Assembly (NCBI RefSeq): GCF_034009455.1
Contig: NZ_CP125380.1
Span: 4,725,501-4,789,500 of the forward strand
Direction: 5' to 3'
Origin: Pseudomonas sp. P5_109
GTDB taxonomy: Bacteria; Pseudomonadota; Gammaproteobacteria; Pseudomonadales; Pseudomonadaceae
Length of the DNA stretch: 64,000 nucleotides
This document shows positions 26,926-35,940 of the stretch, one piece after another. Positions within the stretch are counted from its first letter, which is position 1, and each line of letters starts with the position of its first letter. A program made the position numbers and the translations under genes. The notes under the pieces were generated by a model that worked only from the letters and a program-made list of their open reading frames with translations, did no database searches and was not told where the DNA came from.

Positions 26926-28072
26926 CCTCTTCACGCGGCTTGAAGGTCATCAGCGCGATGGCCAGCAGGATCGAAGCCAGAATGAAAGCGGCCGCCGCAA
27001 AACCAAGGCCTTGCAGGCCGACGCTGTCGATCACCCGGCCACCGATCATCGCGCCCAGGCCGATACCGAGGTTGGCCCCGGCGATGTTCAGCGACGCGGC
27101 GAACGCCGGCGCCTCGGGCGCGGCTTTCATCAGGCGCACATGGCTGACCAGGAACAACGCTGCCTGGGTTACGCCCCAAATGCCCATGGCCGCCGCCAGG
27201 CCGAGCGGCGAATGAATGTTCGGCACCAGTGCCACCAGGCCGGCAATCATGAACGCGCAGAACATCATCGACGCCATCAGCGGATGACGATCCACCGCCC
27301 GGCCGCCCAGGGAGTTGCCGATCAGCCCGACCGCGCCGAAGCCCATGAGACACCAGCCGACCACCGTACCGTTGAAACCGGCCAGGCGCTCAAGAATGTC
27401 CGCCAGATAGGTGTAGGCGGTGAACATGCCGCTGAACACAATCACCGACAGCAGCACATGCCCCAGCATCAGCGGACTGCGCAGGATCTTGAACTGCGAC
27501 CGGAAGCTCACCTGATGCTGATGCAGATTGGTTTTCGGCAGGTAGATAAACAGCAGCAACGCCTTGGCAAAGGCGATGACTGCCAGAATCGCGAAGGCGC
27601 TGCGCCAGCCGAACGCATCGGAAATCAGCGTGCCCACCGGAATGCCGAACACCGTGGCGCAGACAATGCCGAAGCCGATCTTGGCGATGGCGCGCCCGGC
27701 GTAATCCGGCCCGACGATGTCCACCGCCGTCTCGCTGGCCAGTGCCCAGAACACCGGCAGCCCCAGCGCCGGGATCAACCGGGCAAAGGCCATCACCCAG
27801 ATGTTCGGCGCCAGTGCCGCCAGCGTGTTGGCCAGGCCAAACATGATCAGCACCGAGATGAACAGCTTGCGCCGTTCGAAGCGGGCGAAGTATGCCGTCA
27901 GGAACGGCCCGAACGCGGCCACGGTGAAAGCGAACAACGTCACCAGCAAACCGGCCTGCGGGATGCTGACGTCCAGGTCCCGGGCGATGGCCGGTAACAG
28001 GCCGACGATGATGAATTCCGTGGTCAGCACCGTGAAACCGGCGGCAGACAACAGAAGAATGGGCAACAGCAT
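26912..28072 (-). CDS. MFS transporter (DHA1-type exporter)
   Basis: A 386-residue major facilitator with twelve hydrophobic segments, beginning MLLPILLLSAAGFTVLTTEF. The motif after helix 2 is FLTAYFARFERRKLFI, a variant of GRxxDRxGRR, and helix 5 has AKIGFGIVCATVFGIPVG. This is the AraJ/sugar-efflux or Bcr-like DHA1 group of drug or metabolite exporters. Start at 28072 chosen for GGAGTTC upstream; the frame runs on to 28171. Substrate unknown. Confidence 0.88.
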   Translation of the reverse strand: MLLPILLLSAAGFTVLTTEFIIVGLLPAIARDLDVSIPQAGLLVTLFAFTVAAFGPFLTAYFARFERRKLFISVLIMFGLANTLAALAPNIWVMAFARLIPALGLPVFWALASETAVDIVGPDYAGRAIAKIGFGIVCATVFGIPVGTLISDAFGWRSAFAILAVIAFAKALLLFIYLPKTNLHQHQVSFRSQFKILRSPLMLGHVLLSVIVFSGMFTAYTYLADILERLAGFNGTVVGWCLMGFGAVGLIGNSLGGRAVDRHPLMASMMFCAFMIAGLVALVPNIHSPLGLAAAMGIWGVTQAALFLVSHVRLMKAAPEAPAFAASLNIAGANLGIGLGAMIGGRVIDSVGLQGLGFAAAAFILASILLAIALMTFKPREEVTAL

Positions 28073-28537
28073 GCAGAACTCCAGAAAAAACGACGACACC
28101 AGCGATAGCCCGAAGGCCCACTGGCAGACATGAAAATGAGGATGGCGAATCTTAACAGAGTGTTTCCGCACGCGGTTGCACGAACCTGCCTATCTCGTTG
28201 AATACCATGGTGGCAGTTCGTCACAGGTCTGAAAGATCGTGCCCACGCTGGGCTGTGATAAAGTCCGCGCCCTGAAAAACGTACACCCTGTGGTTAATGC
28301 CGATCGGTTAAACCGAGACACTGAACCCGTGGCGAGGGAGCTTGCTCGCGCTGGGCAGCGAAGCGGCCCCAACAAATGGGCCTGCTGCGCAGTCCAGCGC
28401 GAGCAAGCTCCCTCGCCACAGGAATCAGCGCTGGCATTAGCCCCGTGTTTCCTTCTCGGTTTCCTGCCTGCGGCCTGCCCTGTTTGTTGCTGCGCACCTG
28501 CGAAACCCTGCACCTAAAAAATCAGAGATGCCGTTTT
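28073..28537. other. Intergenic region between MFS exporter and sstT, with REP pair
   Basis: A 465 bp divergent gap. It holds the REP pair at 28329-28422 and otherwise only promoter DNA; ORFs through it are REP translations. Confidence 0.6.
28329..28422. repeat. REP pair
   Basis: Arms of the GTGGCGAGGGAGCTTGCTCG class, inverted about 45 bp apart, upstream of sstT. Confidence 0.85.
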
Positions 28538-29770
28538 ATGACAGCTTCATCCCCTTCTCTATTGCAACGCCTTAAACGCTTGAGCCTGGTCACGCAAATC
28601 GTGATCGGCCTGATCGCCGGTATTGCCCTGGCCCTGTTTGCCCCTGACGTGGCGAAGTCCACCGCGTTCATCGGCAAAGTGTTTGTCTCGGCGCTGAAAG
28701 CGGTCGCGCCGATTCTGGTGTTCGTGCTGGTCATGGCGTCGATTGCCAACCACAAGCACGGTCAGGAAACCCACATCCGGCCGATTCTGTTCCTGTATCT
28801 GCTGGGCACTTTCGCCGCCGCCGTGGTCGCGGTGGTTGCCAGCATGATGTTCCCGTCGAGCCTGGTGCTGTCGACCCAGGACGTCGCGGTCACGGCGCCG
28901 GGCGGAATTGGCGAAGTGTTGCAAAGCCTGTTGCTGAGCGTGGTCGATAACCCGGTCAGCGCCCTGATGAACGCCAACTTCATCGGCATTCTGGCCTGGG
29001 CCATCGGCATGGGCATCGCCATTCGCCATGCCGGCGACACGACCCGTGAAGTGCTGGGCGACCTGTCCAACGGCGTGACGGTGATCGTGCGCCTGGTGAT
29101 CAGCTTCGCCCCGCTGGGCATCTTCGGCCTGGTGGCCTCGACGCTCGCCACCTCCGGCTTCGGCGCCTTGATCGGCTACGCGCACTTGCTGGCCGTGCTG
29201 CTCGGCTGCATGTTGTTTGTCGCGCTGGTGATGAACCCGCTCATCGTGTTCTGGAAACTGCGCCGCAACCCGTACCCGCTGGTGCTGACCTGCCTGCGCG
29301 AGAGCGGCATCACGGCGTTCTTCACCCGTAGCTCGGCGGCGAACATCCCGGTCAACCTGGAGTTGAGCAAGCGCCTGGGCCTGCACGAAGACACCTACTC
29401 GGTATCGATCCCGTTGGGCGCGACCATCAACATGGCCGGCGCTGCGATCACCATCACCGTGCTGTCCCTGGCGGCCGTGCACACCCTGGGCATCGCCGTG
29501 GACATTCCGACCGCGATCCTGCTCAGCGTCGTCGCAGCAATCTGCGCCTGCGGTGCTTCGGGCGTGGCGGGTGGTTCGCTGTTGCTGATTCCACTGGCGT
29601 GCAGCCTGTTCGGCATCCCGAGCGAAATCGCCATGCAGGTGGTGGCGGTCGGTTTCATCATTGGTGTGTTGCAGGATTCGGCGGAGACAGCGTTGAATTC
29701 CTCCACCGACGTGCTGTTCACCGCGGCGGCTTGCCTGGGTGAAGAGCAGAAAGCCCAGCGTCTGGCGTAA
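28538..29770 (+). CDS. sstT: Serine/threonine:sodium symporter SstT
   Basis: A 410-residue member of the dicarboxylate/amino acid:cation symporter family importing serine and threonine with Na+. It has eight membrane helices plus re-entrant loops; family motifs include [27 protein letters not shown] (serine-rich re-entrant loop), [16 protein letters not shown] and a second loop [15 protein letters not shown]. Start at 28538 matches SstT length; the open frame extends upstream to 28376 into the REP. Flanked by REPs on both sides. Confidence 0.93.
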   Translation: MTASSPSLLQRLKRLSLVTQIVIGLIAGIALALFAPDVAKSTAFIGKVFVSALKAVAPILVFVLVMASIANHKHGQETHIRPILFLYLLGTFAAAVVAVVASMMFPSSLVLSTQDVAVTAPGGIGEVLQSLLLSVVDNPVSALMNANFIGILAWAIGMGIAIRHAGDTTREVLGDLSNGVTVIVRLVISFAPLGIFGLVASTLATSGFGALIGYAHLLAVLLGCMLFVALVMNPLIVFWKLRRNPYPLVLTCLRESGITAFFTRSSAANIPVNLELSKRLGLHEDTYSVSIPLGATINMAGAAITITVLSLAAVHTLGIAVDIPTAILLSVVAAICACGASGVAGGSLLLIPLACSLFGIPSEIAMQVVAVGFIIGVLQDSAETALNSSTDVLFTAAACLGEEQKAQRLA

Positions 29771-29784
29771 CGCCGCCACCCCAT

Positions 29785-29873
29785 GTGGGAGCGGGCTTGC
29801 TCGCGAAGGGGCCGTCAGTTTCAACATTAGCGTTGGCTGACACACCGCTTTCGCGAGCAAGCCCGCTCCCACA
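29785..29873. repeat. REP pair
   Basis: GTGGGAGCGGGCTTGCTCGC arm and its inverted partner ending in GCCCGCTCCCACAG, just downstream of sstT. Confidence 0.87.
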
Positions 29874-29891
29874 GCAAACCGCGTACACATG

Positions 29892-29929
29892 AAAAAGCCC
29901 CCGCAGCCAAAGGCTCCGGGGGCTTTTTT
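29892..29929. terminator. Bidirectional terminator
   Basis: AAAAAGCCCCCG / CGGGGGCTTTTTT stem with a 13-nt loop between the convergent sstT and DUF1993 genes. Confidence 0.85.
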
Positions 29930-29942
29930 GTACCTGGACGGT

Positions 29943-30452
29943 TTAGAACGCGCCCATGTAGTCGCGCTTGCCCACTTCCACGCCGTTGTGGCGCAGCAGT
30001 GCGTAAGTGGTGGTGACGTGGAAGAAGAACTGCGGCAGGCCGTAGGTCAGCAGGTAGGACTGGCCAGTGAAGCGTTTTTCTTTAGGCGTGCCCGGGCGGG
30101 TGACGATCTCGATGCCTTCCTTGCCGTTGATCTGCTCAGGCTTGATGCTGCCGATGAAGGCCAGGGCCTTGGCGATCAATGCTTGAAGATCGGCGAAGGT
30201 GGTTTCCGTGTCGTCGTACTTCGGCAATTCGACTTCGGCCAGGCGACCGCTAACGCCCTTGCTGAAATCAACGGCGATCTGCACCTGACGCACCAGCGGG
30301 AACATGTCCGGGAACAGGCGCGCTTGCAGGAAAGCGTTAGGGTCGATGTTTTTTTCGGTGGCGTGAGCCTCGGCCTTTTTCAGCACATCGCTCAGGGCGT
30401 TGAGCATTTGCTGGAAAACAGGCACGGAAGCGTCGTACAGGGAAATGGTCAT
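29943..30452 (-). CDS. DUF1993 domain-containing protein
   Basis: A 169-residue soluble protein covering the full DUF1993 family (MTISLYDASVPVFQQMLNAL..., ending HVTTTYALLRHNGVEVGKRDYMGAF). The fold is expected to be a four-helix DinB-like bundle; biochemical function is not established. Terminator downstream, REP pair upstream. It marks the left boundary of the steroid region. Confidence 0.9.
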   Translation of the reverse strand: MTISLYDASVPVFQQMLNALSDVLKKAEAHATEKNIDPNAFLQARLFPDMFPLVRQVQIAVDFSKGVSGRLAEVELPKYDDTETTFADLQALIAKALAFIGSIKPEQINGKEGIEIVTRPGTPKEKRFTGQSYLLTYGLPQFFFHVTTTYALLRHNGVEVGKRDYMGAF

Positions 30453-30513
30453 GGCAGGTCTCGTCTGGAGGGAACGTGGGTCATGTCGGTCAACGATGAA
30501 TATGTGAGCGCTT

Positions 30514-30617
30514 TTGTAGGAGCGAGCCTGCTCGCGATGGACGTTAACGATAACGCGCCCAGTCTGAATTGACGCGTTGCATTTGAGTTCATCGCGAGCA
30601 GGCTCGCTCCTACAAAG
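30514..30617. repeat. REP pair
   Basis: TTGTAGGAGCGAGCCTGCTC arm and an inverted arm ending GGCTCGCTCCTACAAAGG, between DUF1993 and the last gene of the steroid operon. Confidence 0.87.
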
Positions 30618-30691
30618 GTCCGCATTGAGTTAACCAATCGGTATCAGGGGCCGATTATAGCCATGCACGCCCCTCCCGAGACCGGTCTTTT

Positions 30692-31567
30692 TCAGCTGCC
30701 GTACACTTTGGCCGCCGGAATGGCCTGAGCCACCAACTGTGCGACGGCCTCGCCCATCTCGTCGACCGCCCAGCGGCCCTGGCGATCCAGTTGCGGACCA
30801 CGGCGCCAGCCATCGGCGATCGACAACTTGCCGCCCTCGACTTCGAACATCTGCCCCGTGACGTCAGCGGACGCCTCGGAGCCCAGCCACACCACCAGCG
30901 GTGCGACGTTTTCCGGAGCGAAGTAATCGAAGCCCTCTTCCGGTTTTTTCATGGTGTCGGCGAACACCTGCTCGGTCATCCCAGTGCGCGCGGCCGGTGC
31001 CAGGGCGTTGGCGGTGATGCCGTAGCGGCGCAGTTCAGCGGCCTGCACCAGCGTCAGCGAAGCAATGCCGCCCTTGGCCGCCGCGTAGTTGGACTGGCCG
31101 ATGGAGCCCTGCAAACCGGCACCGGAGCTGGTGTTGATGATCCGCGCATCGACCTTGGCGCCGCCCTTGGCCTGCTCGCGCCAGTACTTCACGGCGTGGC
31201 TGGAAATGCAGAAGTGGCCCTTCAGGTGCACGGCCACCACGGCGTCCCAGTCGGACTCGCTGAGGCTGGCGAACATGCGGTCGCGGCAGATGCCGGCGTT
31301 GTTGACCACCACGTTCAGGTCGCCGAAGGTTTCGATGGCCTGGCGCACGATCAGCTCCGCCGAGTCGTAGCGGGTGATGTCGTCGCTGTTGGCCACGGCG
31401 CTGCCGCCCTGCCCGAGGATTTCACCCACCACGGCGAGCGCCGCTTCGCGGTTGATGTCGTTGACCACCACCTTCGCGCCTTCAGCGGCGAAGGCCAGTG
31501 CGTAGGCACGGCCCAGGCCTGCGCCGGCACCGGTGATGATCACGACGCGGTTTTCACAGATTTTCAT
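30692..31567 (-). CDS. Short-chain dehydrogenase of the Rv3548c type, steroid side-ring beta-oxidation
   Basis: A 291-residue SDR with Rossmann motif TGAGAGLG (about 12-19), NNAG (about 88-91) and the catalytic Ser-Tyr-Lys in TSSGAGLQGSIGQSNYAAAKGG. Long stretches match mycobacterial Rv3548c (for example HLKGHF, ARIINTSSGAGLQGS and the C-terminal WRRGPQLDRQGRW), a KstR2-regulon dehydrogenase related to the 17beta-HSD4 hydroxyacyl-CoA dehydrogenases. It likely oxidises a hydroxyacyl-CoA during C/D-ring breakdown. Last gene of the minus-strand hsaC-ipdAB operon, separated from fadA6 by a REP pair. Confidence 0.88.
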   Translation of the reverse strand: MKICENRVVIITGAGAGLGRAYALAFAAEGAKVVVNDINREAALAVVGEILGQGGSAVANSDDITRYDSAELIVRQAIETFGDLNVVVNNAGICRDRMFASLSESDWDAVVAVHLKGHFCISSHAVKYWREQAKGGAKVDARIINTSSGAGLQGSIGQSNYAAAKGGIASLTLVQAAELRRYGITANALAPAARTGMTEQVFADTMKKPEEGFDYFAPENVAPLVVWLGSEASADVTGQMFEVEGGKLSIADGWRRGPQLDRQGRWAVDEMGEAVAQLVAQAIPAAKVYGS

Positions 31568-31603
31568 AGGGTTATTCCTTAAAATTCATCACAGCACAAA
31601 TCG

Positions 31604-31692
31604 CTGTAGGAGCCGGCTTGCTGGCGATAGGGTCACTGCGGTGCGCCTGGTACACCGCGGTGATCCCATCGCCAGCAAGCCGGCTCCTACAG
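31604..31692. repeat. REP pair inside the steroid operon
   Basis: CTGTAGGAGCCGGCTTGCTG arm and inverted GCCGGCTCCTACAGG arm, between the SDR and the thiolase genes. In the mRNA it would fold into a long hairpin after fadA6. Confidence 0.87.
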
Positions 31693-31711
31693 GATCGGTG
31701 TGCATCCTGGT

Positions 31712-32860
31712 TTACAAGCGTTCGATGATCGTCACGTTGGCCTGCCCACCGCCTTCGCACATGGTCTGCATGCCGAAGCGTCCGCCGCTGCGTTCCAGTT
31801 CATGCAACAAGGTGCACATCAAGCGGGTGCCGGTGGCGCCCAGCGGATGGCCGAGGGCAATCGCGCCGCCGTTGACGTTGGTCTGTTCATGGGGATAACC
31901 GGTCTCTTTCAACCAGGCCATGGCCACCGAAGCGAAGGCCTCGTTAATCTCCACCCGGTCAATGTCTTCGAGCTTCATGCCGGCGCGCTTGAGTGCGTAG
32001 GCGGTGGCCGGGATCGGCGCGGTGAGCATCCAGATCGGGTCCTCGGCGCGTACGCTCAGGTGGTGGATGCGTGCCCGTGGCGTCAGGCCGTAGCGCTTGA
32101 GCGCCGCCTCCGAGACGATCAGCATCGCGCTGGCCGCGTCGCAGGTCTGGCTCGACACCGCCGCCGTCACCCGATCGCAGCCGAACAGGAATTCCAGCTC
32201 GGCCATTTTTTCCAGGCTGGTCTGGCGCGGCGTTTCGTCATGCAGTACGCCGGCGAGCGGCACGATCTCGCGGTTGAAGCGGCCCTGTTCGATGGCCTGC
32301 AAGGCACGTCGATGGGACTCCAGGGAATAGGCTTCAAGCTGTGCCCGGGACAGGTCCCATTTTTCCGCGATCATCTGCGCCGAACGGAACTGCGTCGGTG
32401 GTTGCGCGCCATAGCGCCGCACCCAGCCTTCGGAGCCACTGAACGGATCGGTGAAGCCCAACGGCTCGGCAGCGATCATCGCCGAGGAAATCGGGATCTG
32501 CGTCATGGTCTGCACGCCACCGGCGATGACCACGTCCTGGGTGCCACTCATCACCGCCTGGGCGGCGAAGTGCACCGCTTGCTGGGACGAACCGCACTGA
32601 CGGTCGATGGTGGTACCCGGCACCGATTGCGACAGACCGGCCGCCAGCCAGCTGGTGCGAGCGATATCACCGGCCAGTGGGCCGATGGTGTCGACGCAAC
32701 CGAAGATCACATCGTCGTATTCCTCGTCGGGAATGTCGTTACGTTCGACCAACGCGCGCAAAACATGGGCGCCCAGGTCGGCGGCGTGGATCTGGCTCAG
32801 ACCACCCTTGCGCCGCCCGGTGGGCGTGCGCAGGGCATCGACGATATAGGCTTCAGGCAT
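31712..32860 (-). CDS. fadA6: Steroid beta-ketothiolase (FadA6-like)
   Basis: A 382-residue thiolase. Catalytic residues are Cys89 (IDRQCGSSQQ), His338 (GHPLGATG) and Cys368 (TMCEGGGQA). Similarity to mycobacterial FadA6 (Rv3556c) is high throughout, for example NGGAIALGHPLGATG and PIPATAYALKRAGM. FadA6 releases acyl-CoA units in the late C/D-ring (HIP) pathway. Preceded by GAGGTACACC. Part of the operon led by hsaC. Confidence 0.9.
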   Translation of the reverse strand: MPEAYIVDALRTPTGRRKGGLSQIHAADLGAHVLRALVERNDIPDEEYDDVIFGCVDTIGPLAGDIARTSWLAAGLSQSVPGTTIDRQCGSSQQAVHFAAQAVMSGTQDVVIAGGVQTMTQIPISSAMIAAEPLGFTDPFSGSEGWVRRYGAQPPTQFRSAQMIAEKWDLSRAQLEAYSLESHRRALQAIEQGRFNREIVPLAGVLHDETPRQTSLEKMAELEFLFGCDRVTAAVSSQTCDAASAMLIVSEAALKRYGLTPRARIHHLSVRAEDPIWMLTAPIPATAYALKRAGMKLEDIDRVEINEAFASVAMAWLKETGYPHEQTNVNGGAIALGHPLGATGTRLMCTLLHELERSGGRFGMQTMCEGGGQANVTIIERL

Positions 32861-32931
32861 GGTGTACCTCGGTGAAAAAATTAAAATCAGGCGCCGAAAA
32901 CTTGTGGAATGTCGTCACCCTTACTGACTGG

Positions 32932-33987
32932 TTAGAACGTACTGCCCGCACCCAGTGCTGGCTTGCCGTCAAACAACGCGGTACGAACCCGCCCTTTGTG
33001 CAATCCGCGATCACCCCAGACCTTGTCCAGCGCCCAGGCGCGCTTCATGAACAGATGCAAGTCGACTTCCCAGGTGTAACCCATGGCGCCGTGGGCCTGG
33101 ATGGTGTTCTTCGCCGCGAGCATCGCCGCTTCCGCCGTTGCCAGCTTGGCGTGGGACACCAGCACGTCCTGCCCCGCTTGCTGCTCGACGACGGCATAGG
33201 CGGCGCGATACAACGGCCCCTTGGCGAACTCGATCTGCACCGCGACGTTGGCCATCAAATGCTTGACGGCCTGGAACGAGCCGACCGGCTTGCCGAACTG
33301 TTTGCGCTCGAAGGTGTAGTCCACCGCCAGGTCAACCATGCGCTTGGCCAGCCCCAATAGTTGCGCGGCACTGGCGAGGGCGCCACGGTTGAAGGCGGCT
33401 GCCCACAAACGCCGTCCTTGTTCGCCGCTGGCCACGCAAGTAGCGGGTGTTGGCGTCCACTCGACCTGGAACAGTTGACGGCTCGGGTCGACCGACTCGT
33501 TGCGGGTCAGGCGCACGGCATCACGCTCCAGCGCATGCACCTCGTCGCCATGGGCCAGCAACAGCAGATCGGCAACATGGGCATCGCTGACCAGCGGATT
33601 ACCCGGCTCCGAAACGGCCAGGCGTGCACGCCCCTCGGCCACTCGCGACAGCCATTTTTGTTTGAGCGGCGCGTGTTGCTCATCCAGGGCGGCAAGCAAC
33701 GGCACGCCGACCAGCATGGTGTCCACCAACGGTTCGGGCAGCCCGGCATACCCGCATTCCTGGGCGATCAATACGAAGTCCAGTTCGTTCATGCCCATGC
33801 CGTCCTGCGCCTCGGGCACGGTCAGCGCGGTCAGGCCCAGTTCCACCAGCTGCGCCCAGAGTCGCTCACTGCGCCCGCTGTCGCTCTGCCACAGTTCGCG
33901 AATGCGTTCCGGGGTGACTTCGTTGATCAGGAAGCTGCGGACGTTGTCCTGAAACAGCAGTTGGTCGCGGCTGAAACTAAAGTCCAT
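32932..33987 (-). CDS. Acyl-CoA dehydrogenase, beta-like subunit
   Basis: A 351-residue acyl-CoA dehydrogenase-fold protein. It has the N-terminal helical domain, a short middle domain, and the C-terminal FERKQFGKPVGSFQAVKHLMAN segment, but lacks the usual YGGTxEIQ ending and ends GDRGLHKGRVRTALF. This is the pattern of the smaller, non-catalytic partner in the alpha2-beta2 steroid FadE heteromers of actinobacteria. The adjacent 33998 gene would be the alpha partner; they are 10 nt apart. The substrate is presumably a C/D-ring acyl-CoA. Confidence 0.88.
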   Translation of the reverse strand: MDFSFSRDQLLFQDNVRSFLINEVTPERIRELWQSDSGRSERLWAQLVELGLTALTVPEAQDGMGMNELDFVLIAQECGYAGLPEPLVDTMLVGVPLLAALDEQHAPLKQKWLSRVAEGRARLAVSEPGNPLVSDAHVADLLLLAHGDEVHALERDAVRLTRNESVDPSRQLFQVEWTPTPATCVASGEQGRRLWAAAFNRGALASAAQLLGLAKRMVDLAVDYTFERKQFGKPVGSFQAVKHLMANVAVQIEFAKGPLYRAAYAVVEQQAGQDVLVSHAKLATAEAAMLAAKNTIQAHGAMGYTWEVDLHLFMKRAWALDKVWGDRGLHKGRVRTALFDGKPALGAGSTF

Positions 33988-33997
33988 GGTCTATTCC

Positions 33998-35164
33998 TCA
34001 GGCTCGCGGCATGCCGAGCATGCGTTCGGCAATGATGTTGCGCTGGATCTCGTTGGTGCCGGCGTAGATCGGCCCGGCCTGGGCAAACAGGAAACCTTCC
34101 AGCCAATGACCGACGTCACCGGCAGCCGGAGCTTCAGGCAATAGTTCGCCGCGCAGGCCGAGAATGCTCATGGCGGTGTCGTGCATGCGCTGGTCGAGTT
34201 CGGACCAGAAGATCTTGTTGGTCGACGATTCCGGCCCGATCTTGCCGCCCTGCACCAGTTGCGAGGCGGTCATGTAGGTGCTCAGGGTGTAGGCCTCGGC
34301 ATCGAGCCAGGCGCGCATCACCGCTTCGCCTATGGCCGGGTCGCGGTCGGCCTGCTCGCGGTTGGCCAGGTACAACTGCACCAGGCGCTTGGCGGTTTCC
34401 TGGAAGCGCGCCGGTGAACGCAGCAACAAACCGCGCTCGAAACCGGCGGTGGACATCGCCACGTGCCAGCCCATGCCTTCGCCACCGAGGGCGTTTTCCA
34501 CCGGCACCTTGACGTCGTCGAAGAAGATCTCGGCAAAGCCCGGCAAGCCATTGAGCTGCGGGATCGGCCGCACGGTGATGCCCGGCGTGTCCAGCGGCAG
34601 CAGGATGAAGGTCAGGCCGTGATGACGCTGGGACTGCGCGTCGGTACGGAAAATACCGAACGCCCAATCGGCCCACACAGCGCGGGTCGACCAGGTCTTC
34701 TGGCCATTGATCACGTAGTGGTCGCCCACCCGTTCAGCCTTGGAGCGGATCGCCGCCATGTCGGAACCGGCACCCGGCTCGGACCAGGCCTGGGCCCAGA
34801 TGTCTTCGCCGGTGGCCATGCGTGGCAGGAAACGCGCTTTCTGTTCTTCGCTGCCGTATTCCATCAGGGTCGGGCCGAGCAGGAAAATGCCGTTCTGGTT
34901 GACCCGTGCCGGCGCCCCGGAACGGTAGTATTCCTCTTCGAAAATCAGCCATTCGATCAGGTCGCAGCCGCGCCCGCCGAGTTCGGTCGGCCAAGTGACC
35001 ATGCCCCAACGGCCTTCATTGAGCCTGGCTTCCCAGGCGCGGTGCTCGGCAAAGCCCTGTTCGGTGTCGAACGATTGCAGCGGTTCACTCGGTACATTGG
35101 CCGCCAGCCAGGTCCGTGCCTCGGCACGAAAGGCCTGCTGGGCCGGGGTATAGGTCAGGTCCAT
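33998..35164 (-). CDS. Acyl-CoA dehydrogenase, alpha-like subunit
   Basis: A 388-residue flavin dehydrogenase with the full family outline: WAQAWSEPGAGSDMAAIRSKAE (FAD/acyl-CoA binding), FEEEYYRSGAPARVNQNG, and the C-terminal AGPIYAGTNEIQRNIIAERMLG. Related to the FadE30-33 group acting on HIP-CoA intermediates. The start at 35164 (MDLTYTPAQQAFRAEA) has GAAGGC upstream and overlaps the end of the echA20-like gene by being 11 nt inside it; an extended start at 35194 was rejected. Confidence 0.88.
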   Translation of the reverse strand: MDLTYTPAQQAFRAEARTWLAANVPSEPLQSFDTEQGFAEHRAWEARLNEGRWGMVTWPTELGGRGCDLIEWLIFEEEYYRSGAPARVNQNGIFLLGPTLMEYGSEEQKARFLPRMATGEDIWAQAWSEPGAGSDMAAIRSKAERVGDHYVINGQKTWSTRAVWADWAFGIFRTDAQSQRHHGLTFILLPLDTPGITVRPIPQLNGLPGFAEIFFDDVKVPVENALGGEGMGWHVAMSTAGFERGLLLRSPARFQETAKRLVQLYLANREQADRDPAIGEAVMRAWLDAEAYTLSTYMTASQLVQGGKIGPESSTNKIFWSELDQRMHDTAMSILGLRGELLPEAPAAGDVGHWLEGFLFAQAGPIYAGTNEIQRNIIAERMLGMPRA

Positions 35165-35174
35165 GGATATGCCT

Positions 35175-35930
35175 TCAGCCGTTGAATCGGGCATCGCGTT
35201 TCTCGACGAACGAGTCGCGTGCTTCCTGAGAGTCCAGTGAGCGGTAGGCTTCGAGGGTGAAGCCTTGTTCCCAGCGGTATTTGTCTTCGAGATTGCCGTC
35301 TTCGATGCCGGTCAGCGCTTCCTTGGCCAGGCTGATCATGCCCGGGCTCTTGGCGGCGATGGTGCGGGCGATCTGCAACGCGGCTTCGCGCAAGTCTTCG
35401 CGCTTGACCACCCGTTCCACCGCGCCCAGCCGATAAGCCTCGGCGGCGTCGATGGCCTCGCCGGTGAAGTACATGTGGCGGACTTTCTGCACCGGGAACA
35501 GGCGCTGCAAATGCGCGCCACCACCCATGGCCCCGCGATCCACTTCAGGCACGCCGAAGGTCGCGCATTCGGAAGCGACGATGATGTCGGCGGCGCCACA
35601 GATGCCGATGCCGCCGCCCAGTACGAAGCCGTGCACGGCGACGATCACCGGTTTCGGGTTGCGGTGGATGGCCTTGAAGCTGTCGTAGTTACCCTTGTTC
35701 ACGGCGACGATCAGGCTGCCGTCGACGGCCAGTTCCTTGATATCGACCCCGGCGCAGAAGCCGCGGCCTTCTGCACGAATCACGATCACCCGCACGTCGC
35801 TGTCGCGGCCCAGGTTTTCGATCTCGCTGGCGATATCGGCCCAGCCCTGGTTGTTGAAGGCGTTGACCGGTGGCCGGTCGAACACCAGTTCGGCGATGCC
35901 GTTATCGATACTCACGCTAAATGGTTTCAT
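35175..35930 (-). CDS. echA20: EchA20-like crotonase (steroid D-ring hydrolase)
   Basis: A 251-residue crotonase-superfamily protein similar to mycobacterial EchA20 (Rv3550), which hydrolyses the cyclopentanone ring D of the HIEC-CoA intermediate. Shared segments are RPPVNAFNNQGWAD, IRAEGRGFCAGVDIKE (oxyanion-hole loop), GFVLGGGIGICGAADIIVASECATFGVPEVDRGAMGG and YRWEQGFTLE. Start at 35930. Next to ipdC, ipdA and ipdB in the same operon, as in actinobacteria. Confidence 0.87.
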   Translation of the reverse strand: MKPFSVSIDNGIAELVFDRPPVNAFNNQGWADIASEIENLGRDSDVRVIVIRAEGRGFCAGVDIKELAVDGSLIVAVNKGNYDSFKAIHRNPKPVIVAVHGFVLGGGIGICGAADIIVASECATFGVPEVDRGAMGGGAHLQRLFPVQKVRHMYFTGEAIDAAEAYRLGAVERVVKREDLREAALQIARTIAAKSPGMISLAKEALTGIEDGNLEDKYRWEQGFTLEAYRSLDSQEARDSFVEKRDARFNG

Positions 35931-35940
35931 GTCTTTCCCC